Shown here: positions 41,101-56,100 of the stretch, in pieces
Layout: the number at the start of each line of letters is the position of its first letter
Numbering within the stretch: position 1 is the first letter of the stretch
NCBI GenBank assembly: GCA_964441755.1
Contig: CAYTVG010000009.1
Location: 123,420-187,419 of the forward strand
Reading direction: 5' to 3'
Source of the DNA: JAUMBM01 sp964441755
GTDB lineage: Bacteria > Bacteroidota > Bacteroidia > Chitinophagales > Saprospiraceae
DNA: 64,000 nt
Notes under the pieces: model-generated
The model's input: the letters and a program-made list of their open reading frames with translations, nothing else
Databases searched by the model: none
Told to the model about the DNA's origin: nothing
Position numbers and translations under genes: made by a program

Positions 41101-44100
41101 TCTACCTGTCGTTCCGTGTTTGATGTAACTTCTGATGCCAGTGTTGTCAGATGCTGTATCATTCGCTCTGCCCGGCTATCCTCCCACACACCCGCATGCC
41201 AGCTGATCTTCACCGACAGTTCCGCACCCGGTTGTATCGTCAGGCTCATACCGTAGTGTACTACCTCTGCTGACTCGACAGCCGCTATCCGCAGACCGCT
41301 GTCATTACTCCCCCGCTCCCGAAGCTTGTCGTCTATCGGGTAGTTTTCGAATACCATGAGGTGCTCAAACAAGTCCTGTCCGCCCTGTATACCTACCAGA
41401 TTCCTGATCTGCGCAAGGCCGTAGTGACCGTACTGCTGCACCTCCGATGCCTCCCGGTGGATACGATCCAGCAGGCTGCCGAAGCTGTCCTCCTCCGACC
41501 ACCGAATCCGCACCGGCAGAGTGTTGATGAAAAGGCCCACCATCGTCTCTGCTTCCTGCTGTCCGCTGCGGCCTGAGGTCGTCATACCGAAGACCACGTC
41601 ACGGCGCTGGTTGTAGCGACCCAGCAACACTGCCCACAGGGCCTGTACCACTGTGTTGAGGCTCACCCCACGGTGGCTCGCAAGTCTTGACAGTCCCTCA
41701 CTCAGGGGTCTGCTCAAGTGAAAGATCTGCTCTTTCGGGATGATCTCCCCTTTGCTCTCCTTCAGGTCGGGAATCAGCCGGCCGGGTTCGTATCCGCTCA
41801 GGTAGCCCTTCCAGAATTCCTCCGCCGCTGCCGCTCCCTGCTCCAGCAGGTGGCGGATGTGGCGGCTGTAGGGAATGGCAGGACTGTCCTGCAGTGAGGC
41901 CGGGTTGTCGTACAGCTCGAACAACTCCTTGAACAGGATGCCTGTACTCCAGCCGTCCAGGATGATGTGGTGGGCACTCTTCAGCAGCCGGCTCCGGTCT
42001 TCCTCCAGCCGGAACAGCGTGAACCGAAGCAGTGGAAGCTCTCCCGGCACAAAACCTCTGCGCCGGTCTGCTGCTGTGAATTCCTCCATCCGCTGCTGCT
42101 GCTCCGCTTTATCAAGCCCGCGAAGGTCGATTTCCTCCAGTGGTGTGGCCATGTCTGTGAACACGACCTGCAGCGGGGATTGCTGTGCACCCGTGTAGGT
42201 CGTGTAAAAAGCCGTCCGAAGGATGTCGTGGCGGCTGATCAGTTCACCTATCGCTGTCTTTAGCCGTGCTGCATCCAGCTGTCCTTCCAGGTCTATTGCC
42301 AGTTGCGTGAAGTATGCCGGCGACGACGGCTGCAGCAGCCATTCAAACAGCAGTCCCTCCTGCAGCGGACTCAGCCGGTAAATGTCAGCTATCGAAGCTG
42401 CAGCCAGCTGGTGGTGGCTGAGGAAATTTTTGTATTCCTCCAGCGTCAGCCGGCAGTCCGTGTAATCGGAGGGGGTGCGTACGGAGATGGCCTGTTCGCT
42501 GCAGTGGCTGACGAGCTCCTCGAGGTTTTGGAGGTAGTGTGAGGCCAGTTGCTCGATCGTTACCCTTTCAATACGCTTGTTTGAATAAGCCAGTGACAGT
42601 TGCAGTTCACCTGCCGTTACTATGCCGGATACGTCAATATCGTGGGTGCGAAGTCTGCGGGGGCTTATGGAATCCCCTGTCGGATAGTCAGAAAAAGTGA
42701 ACAAGCGTTTTTCTGTGCCGGCTCCGTCCTGCTCCACAGCATCTGCCGCCTGAAAATCTCCCAGGTAGTTAAAGCTGATGGTCGACACATCTTCCAGTGC
42801 TTCCTCACCCCCCGTGTAGCGCAGCAGCCCAAAGCCTATGCCTTTGTTAGGGATGCTCCGGAGATGTTCCTTGATCTTCTTCAGGTGATATATCGGATCC
42901 GCTTCATACGGCAGCACCACCGGATACATGGACGTAAACCAGCCCACTGTGCGACTGATATCGATATCCGTGAGCTCCTCGCGGCCATGGCCTTCCAGCG
43001 TCACGCAGTGATCCTCACCACCGTAGACAGCCTGCAGGGCGCGGCTCAGCGCTGTGAGCAGCAGGTCGTTCATCTCCGTGTTGTAGGCGCCGTGGGCGGC
43101 GCTCATCAGCGCTTTTGTCTGGGAGGCGCTCAGGGAAAGGTGTACCGTTGAGGTATCTGCGTAGGTGTCCGGACTAGCGGCATTAGAAGGGTAAGTATCT
43201 GTTGCATCACCTGACGCGGCTGTACCCGACACATCAGCATTTGGTGTGGCTGTCACCACCGTGGCTGTATCTGACAGGACTGTACTCAGCACGTCAACAC
43301 TTGCCGTAGCAGTGCCCGGCGTGTCAGCGAACCGCATATCGGCGCCTGACACCGCAGTATTTGATATATCACTGTCTGACAGGTCAGTACCCGACATAGC
43401 AGTACCCGGCTCAGCCTTGTCTGACACAGCTGTATCTGACGGGACTGTACTCAGCGTATCGGCACTTTCCTCAGCTGTGTTACCCGATAAATCGGTAGTT
43501 GACATGGCCATACCCGGCCTGTCGGTTCCTAACGCAGCAGCCTTTGACCTGTCGGTATCCGGCATACCGGTACTTATCGTGACTGTGCCCGGGCTGTAGG
43601 TGTCTATCACGGCTGAAACTAATGCCGCTGTGTTTGATGCATCAGTACCCGACCCATCGGTACCTGCTGATGTGTTCGGTCTGTCACTACCCGACTCATC
43701 AGCATAACGGATATCACCACCGCCGCTACCGGCAAGACGCTCCAACGAAAGCTGCCCGGCACGCGAAGAGGCTACCACCTCCTGCCAGTACGACAACTCC
43801 TTCTCCCGAATGGCCGCAACCTGTGCCGCAATCTCTGCCGACCACAGCCCGAAGGAGGCTGTCTTGGCAGGCAGCTTGATACGCTGACCCTGCTGCAGTG
43901 ACTCGTAGGCCGTCTGCAGGTCTTCCAGCAGAATGCGCCATGATACCCCGTCGACCACCAGGTGGTGGATGACGATCAGCACATGATCGGCTTCTGTGGT
44001 GCGGAATACCGTCACGCCCAGCAGGCGGCCTTCCGCAAGGCTCAAACCCGCTTGTACCGCACTGGCGTGTGCGGCTATTTTTTCAGGCGCATCCTCCCCC

Positions 44101-47100
44101 GCAGGCAACTCCACCAGCGCCACTGACACATCGGCTCCGGCACCAATCACCTGCTCAACCGCTTTTTCCCAAAAGACATACCGCGCCCGCAGCAGGTCGT
44201 GCTGCGCTGTCAGCGCAGCCACGGCGCGCTCAAGCAGCTCTGTATCTACCCGGCCCGTCCAGCGAAGCATCACCGCCTGGTTGAAATGATCTATCGCTTC
44301 TTCAGGCTGCTCGAAAAACCAGCGTTGTACAGCCGTCAGCCCTACAGGACCGCTCATCAGCCCCTGCTCGTAGCTGCGAAGCCGCCGCTCAAGCCGTGCC
44401 GCCTGCTGCGCTATCGTCGGGCTGCTGAAAAAGTCCTTCATGCTCAGCTGCCAGCCTGCGGATCCCAGCCGCGACGTTACCTGTATCGCTTTAATCGAAT
44501 CGCCTCCCGACTGGAAAAAATTGCCGTGGATGCTGAGGCCTGAACGCCGGAGAACGCTCTCCCAGATGGCCAGCAGAGTCGATTCCTTTTCGTTGCGGGC
44601 ACCGGCGTAAGCCGTACCCGTAGCCAGCAGATTTTGATCCGGTGCCGGTAGTGACCGCCGGTCTACCTTGCCACTGCTCGTCAGCGGTAGTTTTTCCAGC
44701 GGTACGTAGTAGGCCGGTAGCATGTAGTCCGGCAGCGTCTGCGACAGATGACTTCGCAGCTCGCTGCTGTCCGGCAGCGTTTGTTCAGCAGCAGCGACCA
44801 GATAGGCCACTAGCTCCTTGCCGCCCTCGAAGGCATAGCCTGTAACCACTGCCGACTGTATCGACGGGTGTGTCAGCAGCGCATGCTCAATCTCTCCCGC
44901 CTCAATCCGGTAGCCACGGATCTTTAACTGATGGTCTATCCGGCCCAGGTATTCTATGTTCCCGTCCGGCAGCCAGCGTGCGAGGTCACCTGTGCCGTAT
45001 AGCCGCTCGCCTGCCTTGAACGGGTGGGCTATGAATTTCTCCGCCGTCAACGCCTCGTTGTTCAGGTAGCCCCGCGCAAGACCCGCACCACTGATGCACA
45101 ACTCGCCGGCTATCCCTATTCCCGCATGCCTGTTCAACCCGTCCAAAATCAGTATCTCCGCATTGGCAACAGGCCTGCCTATCGGAACACTCAACCCATG
45201 GCCAATTCCGTCTGCTTCATACTTGAATATGCTTGCCACAATGGTACTCTCCGTGGGACCGTACGTATTGAAATAATTGATCCGGGATCCGTAATGTACC
45301 ACATCATCTTCCTGCGCCCGATCTCCTCCCGTGATGATGGTATGTACCGAACCCAGCGCTGAACGCTCCAGCGTAGCCAGCAGCGCAGGCGTGATGTCCA
45401 GCACCGTCACCTGCTGCCTCTCCAGATAACTGATAAAATCTGCCCGTGAAAGCAATACCGATGACTCGGCCATCACCAGACAAGCACCGGTCGTCAATGC
45501 CAGAAGCATCTCCTCCACAAAGGCATCAAAGGTGTATGAGGCCGTACTCATCAGCCGATCTGTTGAATCCAGCCCAAATACCTCCGAAGCGTAACGAATA
45601 TAGTTGACTACGCCCCCGTGTTCGATCAGCACTCCTTTGGGCATCCCGGTCGAGCCTGAGGTGTAAATCACGTACGCCAGTGAACGGGCGTTGATGACAG
45701 CCGTCGGGTTGGAATCTGCGCCCGTACACAGTTTTTCAACCTCCTCCACAATCAGCTCATCCGCGAAAATAGCCGCGGCCCCCGCTGTACGACCATCTGT
45801 AAGCAATACCTTCGCTCCACTGTCTTTGAGCATGTACCTTGTCCGTTCCGCAGGCGCATCCGTTGCTATCGGCAGGTAGGCAGCACCCGATTTCAGCACC
45901 CCCAATATCGCAACCATCATCCACTCGCTCCGCTCGAGTTGCAGTGCAACGATATCCCCGGGCAGGATATCGTACTTTTCGCCAAGGTAATGCGCAACCC
46001 CGTTGGCGGCCGCGTTCAGCTCCGCATACGTCAGCTGCCGGTCTTCAAACACGACCGCTATGCCTTCAGGCGTCCGCATCACCTGTTGCTCGAACAGCGA
46101 TACGATTGTTTCCCCGGCAGGACAGGTCTCAAATGCTGGGTTGAAGCTTTGCAGCAGTGACAACTCAGATGCCGGCAACATACTTAGTGCGCCTATACGC
46201 ATTGCGGGATTACACAGCGCACTGCTTGCCAGCTCCGTGAAGTGCCCCAGCATGCGCCCAATACGCCCCTCGCTGAACAAATCCGTGTTGTACTCTATAT
46301 CGATAACCAGCCCCGACGGCGTCTGCGCAAAGGTGAAGGTCAGGTCGTATTTGCTCAGACTGGTCACTACCGGTTCAGATGTGACCTGCAGGCCCTCCAG
46401 CTCCAGCCTGATCTCTTCATTGTTCTGCAGCACCACCATCACGTCAAAGACCGCCGAGCGGCTCATGTCCCGCGGCAGGTCCAGTTCCTCTACCAGCCGG
46501 TCGAAGGGGTAATGCTCATGCTCAAAAGCCTCCAGTATCGTCTGCTTTTGCTGCGCAAGCAGCTCGTCAAAAGCCATGTCGCCGCGCAGGCGCGTGCGCA
46601 GCGCCAGGGTGTTGATGTAAAAACCTATCTGACCGTGCAGGTCGGCATGCCGACGGCCGGCCGTCGGGCTGCCGGTCACGATATCTTCCTGACCCGTGTA
46701 GCGGTAGAGCAGCACATTTACCAGCGAGGTCAGTGTCATGAAAAGGCTGGCGCCTTGGGCTGTGGAAAAAACCTTCAGCTCTTTGGCTGCCGCCGGCGGC
46801 AGCAGTCCGCTCAGCTGCGCGCCCTGATAGGTTTTTACCTGCGGGCGCGAAAAATCCGTGGGCAGCTCCAGCGGTGTGATGTCTGCCAGCTGCTGCTGCC
46901 AGTAGCCTCGTACCTCTTCAAGTGCACTCCCTTCTGCGAGCTGACTGTTCTGCCAGGCGGCGTAGTCTTTATATTGTATGCGCAGCGATGGCAGGATATT
47001 TTTAGGAAACTCAGCTCCCGAAAGACAGGCGCTGTATAATGCACTCAGTTCCTCCAGCAGCACATTGATTGACCAGCCATCGGAGATGATGTGGTGCATG

Positions 47101-50100
47101 TTGAATAGCAGCAGGTACTCCGCTTCCCCAAGCTGCAACAGCTCGAGCTTTAACAGCAGGTCGTTTGCAAGGTCGAACAGATAGGTCGAGTGATCGTGTA
47201 TCAGCGCCTGAATGGCCTCACCACTCTCGCCACGGCAATCTCGCACAGCCAGCCTGTAGTCGAATATATCACGAATTATCTGACGACCCTCACCCGCTTT
47301 TTCTATAAAATTAGTCCGCAGCGACTCATGCCGCGCAAACAACAGGCTGAAGGCTTTTTCCAAAGCAAATACATCCAGCGCCCCCTGCAGCCGGATGGCT
47401 GCAGGCATGTTATAGGCTGCAAGGCCCTCATCCAGCTTTGATAGTACCCACAAACGCCGCTGCGCGTTCGACAGCGCGTAATCTGCAGCCAGTGCGGTCA
47501 GCGGTATCTGCGCCTGCACGCTCTCATCGGAGAATGAAGCATCTATTAATCCCGCCTGTCCCGCGATCGTCGGATGTCCAAATATGTCCTTCAGTCCTAT
47601 CTCCACACCCAACGACTCCCGGATCAGCGATACCAGCCGTATAGCCCGGAGGCTATGGCCGCCCAAATGGAAAAAATTATCATGAATGCCCGGCTCATCT
47701 TTACCCAGCACCTGAGCCCACAATGCAGCGAGCTTTTGCTCCTGCACATTGCGGGGCGCTGCGTAAGCCGCCCCGCTTCCAAGGCTGCCCGCCGCAGGCG
47801 CAGGCAGTGCCCGCCGGTCTACCTTGCCGCTGCTCGTCAGCGGTAGCTTTTCCAACAGCACGTAGTAGGCCGGAAGCATATAATCTGGCAGTGTGGCCGC
47901 CAAATGCGTTCGCAGTCCGCTGCTATCCGGCAGTGTCTGGTCTGTTGAAGGTACTAGATAAGCTACCAGTTCCTTACTTTCTTCAAATGCGTGGGCGATG
48001 ACTATTGCCGACTGTATCGACGGGTGTGTAAGCAGCGCATGTTCTATCTCCCCTGCCTCGATCCGATAACCCCGGATCTTCAATTGATCGTCTATACGAC
48101 CGAGGTACTCCAGGTTCCCCTCCGGCAGCCAGCGCGCAAGGTCGCCTGTGCGGTACAGCCGCTCGCCCGGCCGGAACGGGTGGGCTGTGAATTTTTCCGC
48201 CGTCAGCGCCTCATTGTTAAGGTAGCCCCGCGCAAGGCCCGCACCCCCAATGTACAACTCGCCCGCAATACCCACAGGCTGTAACTCAGCCCGGCTGTCC
48301 AGTACGTATATATCCGTATTGTCTATAGGCCTGCCAATATGAATATCCCCCGTCGAGACCCCCTCCCACAAAGACACGCAGCAGCCCACCGTGGCTTCCG
48401 TCGGTCCGTATTCGTTGAATACCCGCATCCCCTCATGCAGCCCCTGCAGATAGGCGACCTGATGGCGGTGGAGCTGCTCGCCGCCCACTATCACCGTGCG
48501 AATGCCCGTCTCCCGCAAGGGTGTCAGCATCAGTAAATCTATATGCGTCGGCGTAAGTTTCACCGCTTCCAGTCCTGAGGACGGATCAAAAATAGCAGTC
48601 AGCAGACCCGCCACTTCATGCTCACCGTATACCTGCACATAACCTCCCCGCAGCAATGGCCCCAGCAGGCTGGTGACGGACATATCGTAGGCGTACGAAC
48701 CAAACAGCGGGAGTCCCGCTTCCGCATTGTCTCCGAAGTAATGCCTGTTGCTCCAGCGCAAATAGTGAACCGCAGAGCTGTCCGTGATGCTTACACCCTT
48801 GGGTAAGCCCGTAGAACCGGATGTGTAAATCACGTACGCAAGCGAGCTGCTCATACGCATCGGCAACGGATCGGTATCGTTCATGCTTTTTATCCCCTCC
48901 ACAGCCACAAGCGGCAGCGATGGTATGTGCGGCTGCAGTTGTTCCTGCGCGTCTTCATTGACCAGTAAAACCTTTGCGCGGCTGTCGTCAAGGAGGTGTG
49001 TCAACCGAAGCAGTGGTATGTCGGGCGCGATGGGCAGGTAGGCTGCACCGGATTTTAACACCCCCAGGATTGCGATGATCTGCCATTCGCTGCGGTCGAG
49101 TTGCAGGGCGATGATCTCATCGGGCTGGATATTATGCCTTTCTCGCAAGTAGTGCGCTACCCGGTTGGCTGCGGCGTTCAGCTCCGCATACGTCAATGAA
49201 CAGTCTTCGAAAATAACCGCTGTACCTGCCGGTGTTCTCGCTACCTGTTGTTCAAACAGGGAGACGATTGTCTCCTGTTGCGGGTAAGCTCCTGCAGTGT
49301 CGTTGAAAGTGTATAACAGTAAGGTCTGCTCCTCCTCCGACAGCAGGTTGAGGCTGCCGATGCCTTCTTTCAAACCGGTCAGGGTACCTGTGTCGGAATT
49401 TTCAACCTTATGCTCATTTTTGCTGTCAACATTTATAGCTGAGTTAAGCAGTACACTATTCACCAGTTCTGTAAAATGACTCAGTATGCGTGTAATGCGG
49501 TCTTCTCTAAACAGATCCGTGTTGTATTCTAAGCCTATGGCCAGCCCTTCTGATGTCTGCGCAAAAGTGAAAGTCAGGTCGTATTTGGCAAGACCTGTTG
49601 CTGAGGGCTCGGGCGTGATCTGCAGGCCTTCCAGTTCAAGGATCGTATCTTCATTATTCTGCAGCACCACCATCACATCAAATACCGCCGAGCGGCTCAT
49701 ATCCCGCGGCAGATCCAGCTCTTCCACCAACCGGTCAAAGGGGTAGTGCTCGTGCTCAAAAGCCTCCAGTATCGTCTGCTTTTGCTGCGCGAGCAGCTCG
49801 TCGAAAGGCATATCGCCGCGCAGGCGCGTGCGCAGCGCAAGGGTATTGATGTAAAAGCCTATCTGCCCGTGCAGGTCGGCAGCCCGACGGCCGGCCGTCG
49901 GGCTGCCGATCACAATATCTTCCTGCCCTGTGTAACGGTGCAAAAGCACATTTACCAGCGAGGTCAGCGTCATGAAAAGGCTGGCGCCTTGGGCGGTGGA
50001 AAAAACCTCCAGCTTTTTGGCTGCCGCTGCCGGCAGCAGTCCGCTCAGCTGTGCGCCCTGGTAGGTTTTTACCTGCGGGCGCGCAAAATCCGTGGGCAGC

Positions 50101-53100
50101 TCCAGTGGTGTGATGTCTGCCAGCTGCCGCTGCCAGTAACCCCGTACTTCTTCAAGTGCACTCCCCTCTGCGAGCTGACTGTTCTGCCAGGCGGCGTAGT
50201 CTTTGTATTGTATGCGCAGCGGTGGCAAAGTATTTTCAGGAAACTCTGCGCCTGAAAGGCAGGCACTGTACAATGCACCCAGCTCTTCCAGCAATACATT
50301 AATTGACCAGCCGTCGGAGATGATATGATGCATATTAAAGAGCAGCAGGTGTTCTTCTGCGCCTACTTGCAGTAGTTCCAGCTTCAGTAGCAGGTCGTTT
50401 TCAAGGTCGAACAAATGCGTCGAATGATCATGTAGCAAGGACTGAATGGCAGTTTCATTAGCGCCACGGCAACCGCGTATCGCCAGCCTGTAGTCGGATA
50501 TATCACGAACCACCTGACGACCCTCGCCCACCCGCTCTATGAAATTTGTCCGCAGCGACTCATGCCGCGCAAACAACAGGCTGAACGCTTTTTCCAAAGA
50601 CGATACATTCAGCACCCCCTGCAGCCGGATGGCGGCAGGGATATTGTAGGCCGCAAGACCTTCATCCAGCTTTGACAGCACCCACAACCGCCGCTGCGCA
50701 TTTGACAGCGCATAGTCTGCCGCAGGCTCGATTAACGGTATCCGCACCTGTACATCCTCAACAGACGCTGAGGTATCTATTAAGACCGCCTGTCCCGCAA
50801 TTGTCGGATGACTAAATACTTCCTTAAGCCCTATCTCCAACCCCAGTGATTCCCGGATCAGCGATACCAGTCGTATGGCTCTGAGGCTGTGGCCGCCCAG
50901 GTGAAAGAAATTATCATGAATACCAGGCTCATCTTTACCCAGCACCTGCATCCATAATTCGGCAAGCTTTCGCTCTACTGCATTGCGGGGCGCAGCGTAA
51001 GCTGCCCCGCTACCTAGGCTGCCCGCCGCAGGCGCCGGCAGCGCCCGGCGGTCTACCTTGCCGCTGCTCGTCAGCGGTAGCTTTTCCAGCGGCACATAAT
51101 AGGCCGGAAGCATATAATCCGGCAGCGTTCTGGCCAGGTTTTTGCGCAGCTCACTGCTGTCAGGTAGCGTTTGCTCCGCGGCAGCTACCAGATAAGCCAC
51201 TAGTTCCTTACCGCCTTCAAAGGTGTAGCCTGTAACCACTGCTGACTGTATCGACGGGTGCGTAAGCAGCGCATACTCGATCTCCCCCGCTTCAATCCGG
51301 TAACCACGGATCTTCAGCTGATGGTCGATACGGCCTAAGTATTCTATATTACCGTCCGGTAGCCAGCGCGCAAGGTCGCCCGTGCGGTACAGCCGCTCGC
51401 CCGCCTTAAACGGGTGGGCTATGAATTTTTCTGCCGTTAAAGCCTCGTTATTTAAATATCCCCGCGCAAGACCTACGCCTCCGATGCACAGCTCTCCCGC
51501 CACGCCCACAGGCGACAGCCCTTTCTCGCCCGATAGTATCAGCACTTCATAATTCTGCAGCGGCCGCCCGATCGGGACAGAGGTCAGTGCCTCCAGACCC
51601 TCGCGCATAATGCCGTAGCAGCTTGCATACACCGTCGCCTCCGTCGGTCCGTAAGCATTGTACAGCAACACATCCTTCAGGCAGCTGTGGGTGTAAAAGT
51701 CGCGCACCAGCCCTGCCCCCAATGCCTCACCTGCCAGCAAGATAACACGAAGCGAATAGTCCGTATAACGCGCCGGATTGCCACTCAGCAGTATGCTGAA
51801 TGCCGCCGGTGTGCAGTCCATGGCCGATATCTGTGCTGTGTGCAAAAAATGGACGAAGGCAGCTCCGTCCTTTTTGATCTCATCGCGCACAGGAAACAGG
51901 GTGTACCCGAACAACAGGCTTCCAAACAGTGTCTGCACCGATACATCAAAACTGTAGGAGGCTACCAGCGCAATATGTGCGCCGGCTTCCAGTACCTCCC
52001 CGTAGCAGCTCCGCTGCACGCCTGTCAGCAAGTTGACCACTGAGCCGTGCTCCACCATGACCCCTTTGGGCTGGCCGGTCGAACCGGAGGTGTAGATTAC
52101 ATAGGCGAGTGAGTGGCTGTTGGTGACAGGTACAGGGTTTTCATCCGTTGGCCAGTCGATGGTCTCCACATTGAGAACAGCCGTATATGCCTTTTGTAAA
52201 TCTGCGATATCGCTGGTCGCATGGTCTGTCAGCAACACCCGCGCACCGCTGTCCTGCAGCAGATAGCGCGTCCGGGCGGCAGGCATATCCGGTGTAATCG
52301 GCAGATAAGCAGCACCCGATTTCAGTACCCCCAAAATTGCAATCACCATCCATTCGCTGCGCTCCAGCTGCAGGGCGATGATGTCTTCGGGCTGGGTGTT
52401 GTGTATTTCGCGCAGGTTGCGCGCCACCCGATTAGCGGCGGCGTTCAGTTCTGCATACGTCAACGACCGATCTTCGAAGATTACCGCTGTACGATCTGGC
52501 GTCATCGCTGCCTGCCGCTCAAACAATGAGACGATCGTCTCCTGTTGCGGGTAGGCTTTGGCGGTGTCGTTGAAGGTTTGCAGCAATAAAGTACGCTCCT
52601 CTTCCGATAGCAGGTTGAGGCTGCTAATATTCTCTTCTATACCGACCCCGACACCTGCATCGGCAGTTTCAGTCCTACACTCATTTTTGCTGTCATCATT
52701 TACAGCTGAGTTACGCAGTACACTGTTTACCAATTCTGTAAGGTGACTCAGCATGCTCACAATGCCCTCTTCCTTAAACAGATCCGTATTGTACTCTATA
52801 CTAATTGCCAACCCCGCCGCCGTCTGCGCAAAGTGGAACGTCAGGTCGTATTTGGCAAGCCCTGTCGCTGACCGCTCGGGCGTAACCTGCAGCCCTGACA
52901 GTTCAAGCTTTGTCTCTTCGTTATTTTGCAGCACCACCATCACGTCAAATACCGCTGAGCGGCTCATATCCCGCGGCAGGACCAGCTCTTCTACCAGCCG
53001 GTCGAAGGGGTAGTGCTCGTGCTCAAAGGCCTCCAGTATCGTCTGCTTTTGCTGCGCCAGCAGCTCTTCAAAAGACATCTCGCCGCGCAGGCGCGTGCGA

Positions 53101-56100
53101 AGCGCCAGGGTGTTGATGTAAAAACCTATCTGACCGTGCAGGTCGGCATGCCGGCGGCCTGCCGTCGGGCTGCCGATGACGATATCCTCCTGACCTGTGT
53201 AGCGGTGCAAAAGCACATTTACCAGCGTTGTCAGTGTCATGAAAAGGCTTGCGCCTTGGGCGGTGGAAAAAGTCTGTAGCTTTTCTGCTGACGATTTGGG
53301 TAGTAGCCCGCTCAGCTGGGCGCCGTTGTAGGTTTTTACCTGTGGACGCACGAAGTCCGTGGGAAGCTCCAGCGGTGTGATGTCTGCCAGCTGCTGCTGC
53401 CAGTAGCCACGTACCTCTTCAAGTGCATTCCCTTCTGCCAACTGACTGTTCTGCCAGGCAGCGTAGTCTTTGTATTGTATGCGCAGCGGCGGGAGGATGT
53501 TTTCAGGAAACTCAGCACCCGACAGGCAGGCGCGGTACAACACACCCAGCTCTTCCAACAGCACACTGATCGACCAGCCGTCGGAAATGATGTGGTGCAT
53601 GTTAAACAGCAGCAGGTGCTCCGCTTCTCCTAGCTGCAGCAACTCAAGCTTTAGCAGCAGGTCGTTTTCAAGGTTGAACAGATGCGTCGCATGCTCATGT
53701 ATCAGCGACTGAATAGCCTCCTCACTTTCACCCCGACAATCTCGTACAGCCAGCCTGTAGTCGGCTATATCACGAATTACCTGACGACCCTCCCCTGCTT
53801 TTTCTACGAAATTTGTCCGCAGCGACTCATGCCGCGCAAACAACAGGCTGAAGGCTTTTTCCAAAGATGATACATCCAGCACCCCCTGCAGCCGAATGGC
53901 TGCAGGCATATTGTAAGCAGCAAGCCCATCATCCAGCTGCGATAAAACCCACAACCGCCTCTGTGCATTCGACAGCGCATAGTCTGCAGCCGGTGCTATC
54001 GGTCGTATCTGCACTTGCAAACCCTCGACAGATACTGAGGTATCTATCAAAGCAGCCTGTCCCGCGATCGTCGGATGACTAAATATTTCCTTCAGTCCTA
54101 TCTCCGCCCCCAGTGACGCCCGAATCAGCGACACCAGCCGTATCGCCCGAAGGCTGTGCCCCCCCAGATGGAAAAAATTATCGTGTATTCCCGTCTCTCC
54201 GCGACCCAGCACCTGCGACCATAGCTGTGCTATCATTTGCTCCGTTGCGCTGCGGGGTGCTGTATATGAAGTACCTCCCACCAGACTCGTCGCCGCCGGT
54301 ATCGGCAGTGCCCGCCGGTCTATCTTGCCGTTACTGTTAAGCGGCAGTTTTTCTATCCCTGCAAAGTATGGCGGTATCATGTAATCAGGCAGCATGGCCG
54401 ACAAATGACGGCGAATCTCTGTACTGTCAGGCAATTCATGCCCTGCCGATGGCACCAGATAAGCCACCAGTTCCATGCCCTCTTCAAACGCATGGGCGAC
54501 GACCACTACAGCCTGTATGGCCGGGTGATTAAGCAATGCATGCTCAATTTCCCCCGCTTCAATCCGGTAGCCCCTGATCTTCAGCTGGTGGTCGATGCGA
54601 CCCAGATATTCGATAGTCCCGTCCGGCAGCCAGCGCGCAAGGTCACCCGTGCGGTATAAGCGTTCCCCCGCTTTGTAGGGGTGAGATATGAATTTCTCCG
54701 CTGTCAGCGCAGGATTGTTCAGATAGCCTCGTGCAAGACCTGCACCGCCTATACACAACTCGCCGGTAATCCCCACTCCGCACAGTACATTCCCTGCCGA
54801 CAGCACCAAAAGCTCATAATTCCCCAGCGGCCGGCCGATAGGTATGGTTCCCCCTTCTTTTAGTTCACCCGCTTTAACCCGGTGGTAACTGGCGTTTACC
54901 GTACCCTCCGTAGGGCCGTATACATTGAATATCGACACACCGCCCGCATACGGCCGGGCATAAAACTCCCTGATCATGTCCGAACTCAGCGCCTCTCCGC
55001 CAATCGGGATTACCAGCAGCGACGAAGCAGGCATATTACCCAAGCCGGCTCCTACCAGTATTCGCATCAGTGAAGGCGTACTGTCCATAACCTCTATATG
55101 CCGGCGGCGGAGAAGCTCCACGAAGGCGTGTCCGTCGCGCTTGATCTCATCTGGTACCACCAACAGCCGGTGGCCAAACAGCAGGCTGCCAAACAGCGTC
55201 TTGACAGACATATCGAAGGCGTAGGAGGCAACCATGGCAAAATTACAGGCTCTCGCAGGCAGCTCTGCGTAGCAGGTTTCCATGAACCCGTGCAGCAGAT
55301 TCACTACTGACCGGTGCTCGATCATTACGCCCTTGGGCTGACCCGTTGAGCCTGAAGTATATATCACATACGCCAGCGAGCTGTCGGGCATTGGTAGCCC
55401 CAGATTCTGATCTTTTGCGTCGGTGGCTCTTTGTATACTCACCACCGGCAGCAGATCCGAAAATGGAGATGTCTCTTTGTCTGTCAGCAGAACCTTCGCA
55501 CCACTGTCCCCGAGCATAAACTGCGTCCTGGCAACGGGTGTATCCGGTGTAATGGGCAGGTAGGCAGCTCCGGATTTCAGTACCCCCAGAATGGCAATGA
55601 CCATCCACTCGTTACGTTCCAATTGTAAGGCTATTATGTCGTCAGACTGCAACTCGTAGTTTGACAGTAGGTAGTGCGCCACCCTGTTGGCCGCTGCATT
55701 CAGCTCACGGTAGGTCAGCTCAAGACAGCCGGTATCTCCTTGCTCGATAATCACCGCTACCTCATCCGGTGTACGCACAACCTGCTGTTCGAACAGCGAC
55801 ACGATCGTAGCCTCTCTCCTGTAGGCTGCCGAAGTCTCGTTGAAATTTTGCAGCAGCATTGCCTCCTCCGCTTTTGGCAGCATAGGGATATCCGACAGTG
55901 GCAATGTAGGATCCAGAACTACCGCCTCAATAATACGCTCGAGGCGGTGTGGCAGCAAATTCATCTCCCAGACCGGATAATGATCCTCTGAAAAATTGAA
56001 ATCAATAACAACATCCCCATCCCCTGAGTATTCACGTATATAGATACTCAGCGGTGTTTTACCACAATCCCCTGTCATATTATTTTTAAGGACACTCGTT

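Noticed and set aside
43246..43599. 117-codon rightward frame with a regular repeat pattern
   Set aside because: It is the opposite strand of the 15-bp repeat inside the epimerase. A repeat unit divisible by three keeps both strands open.
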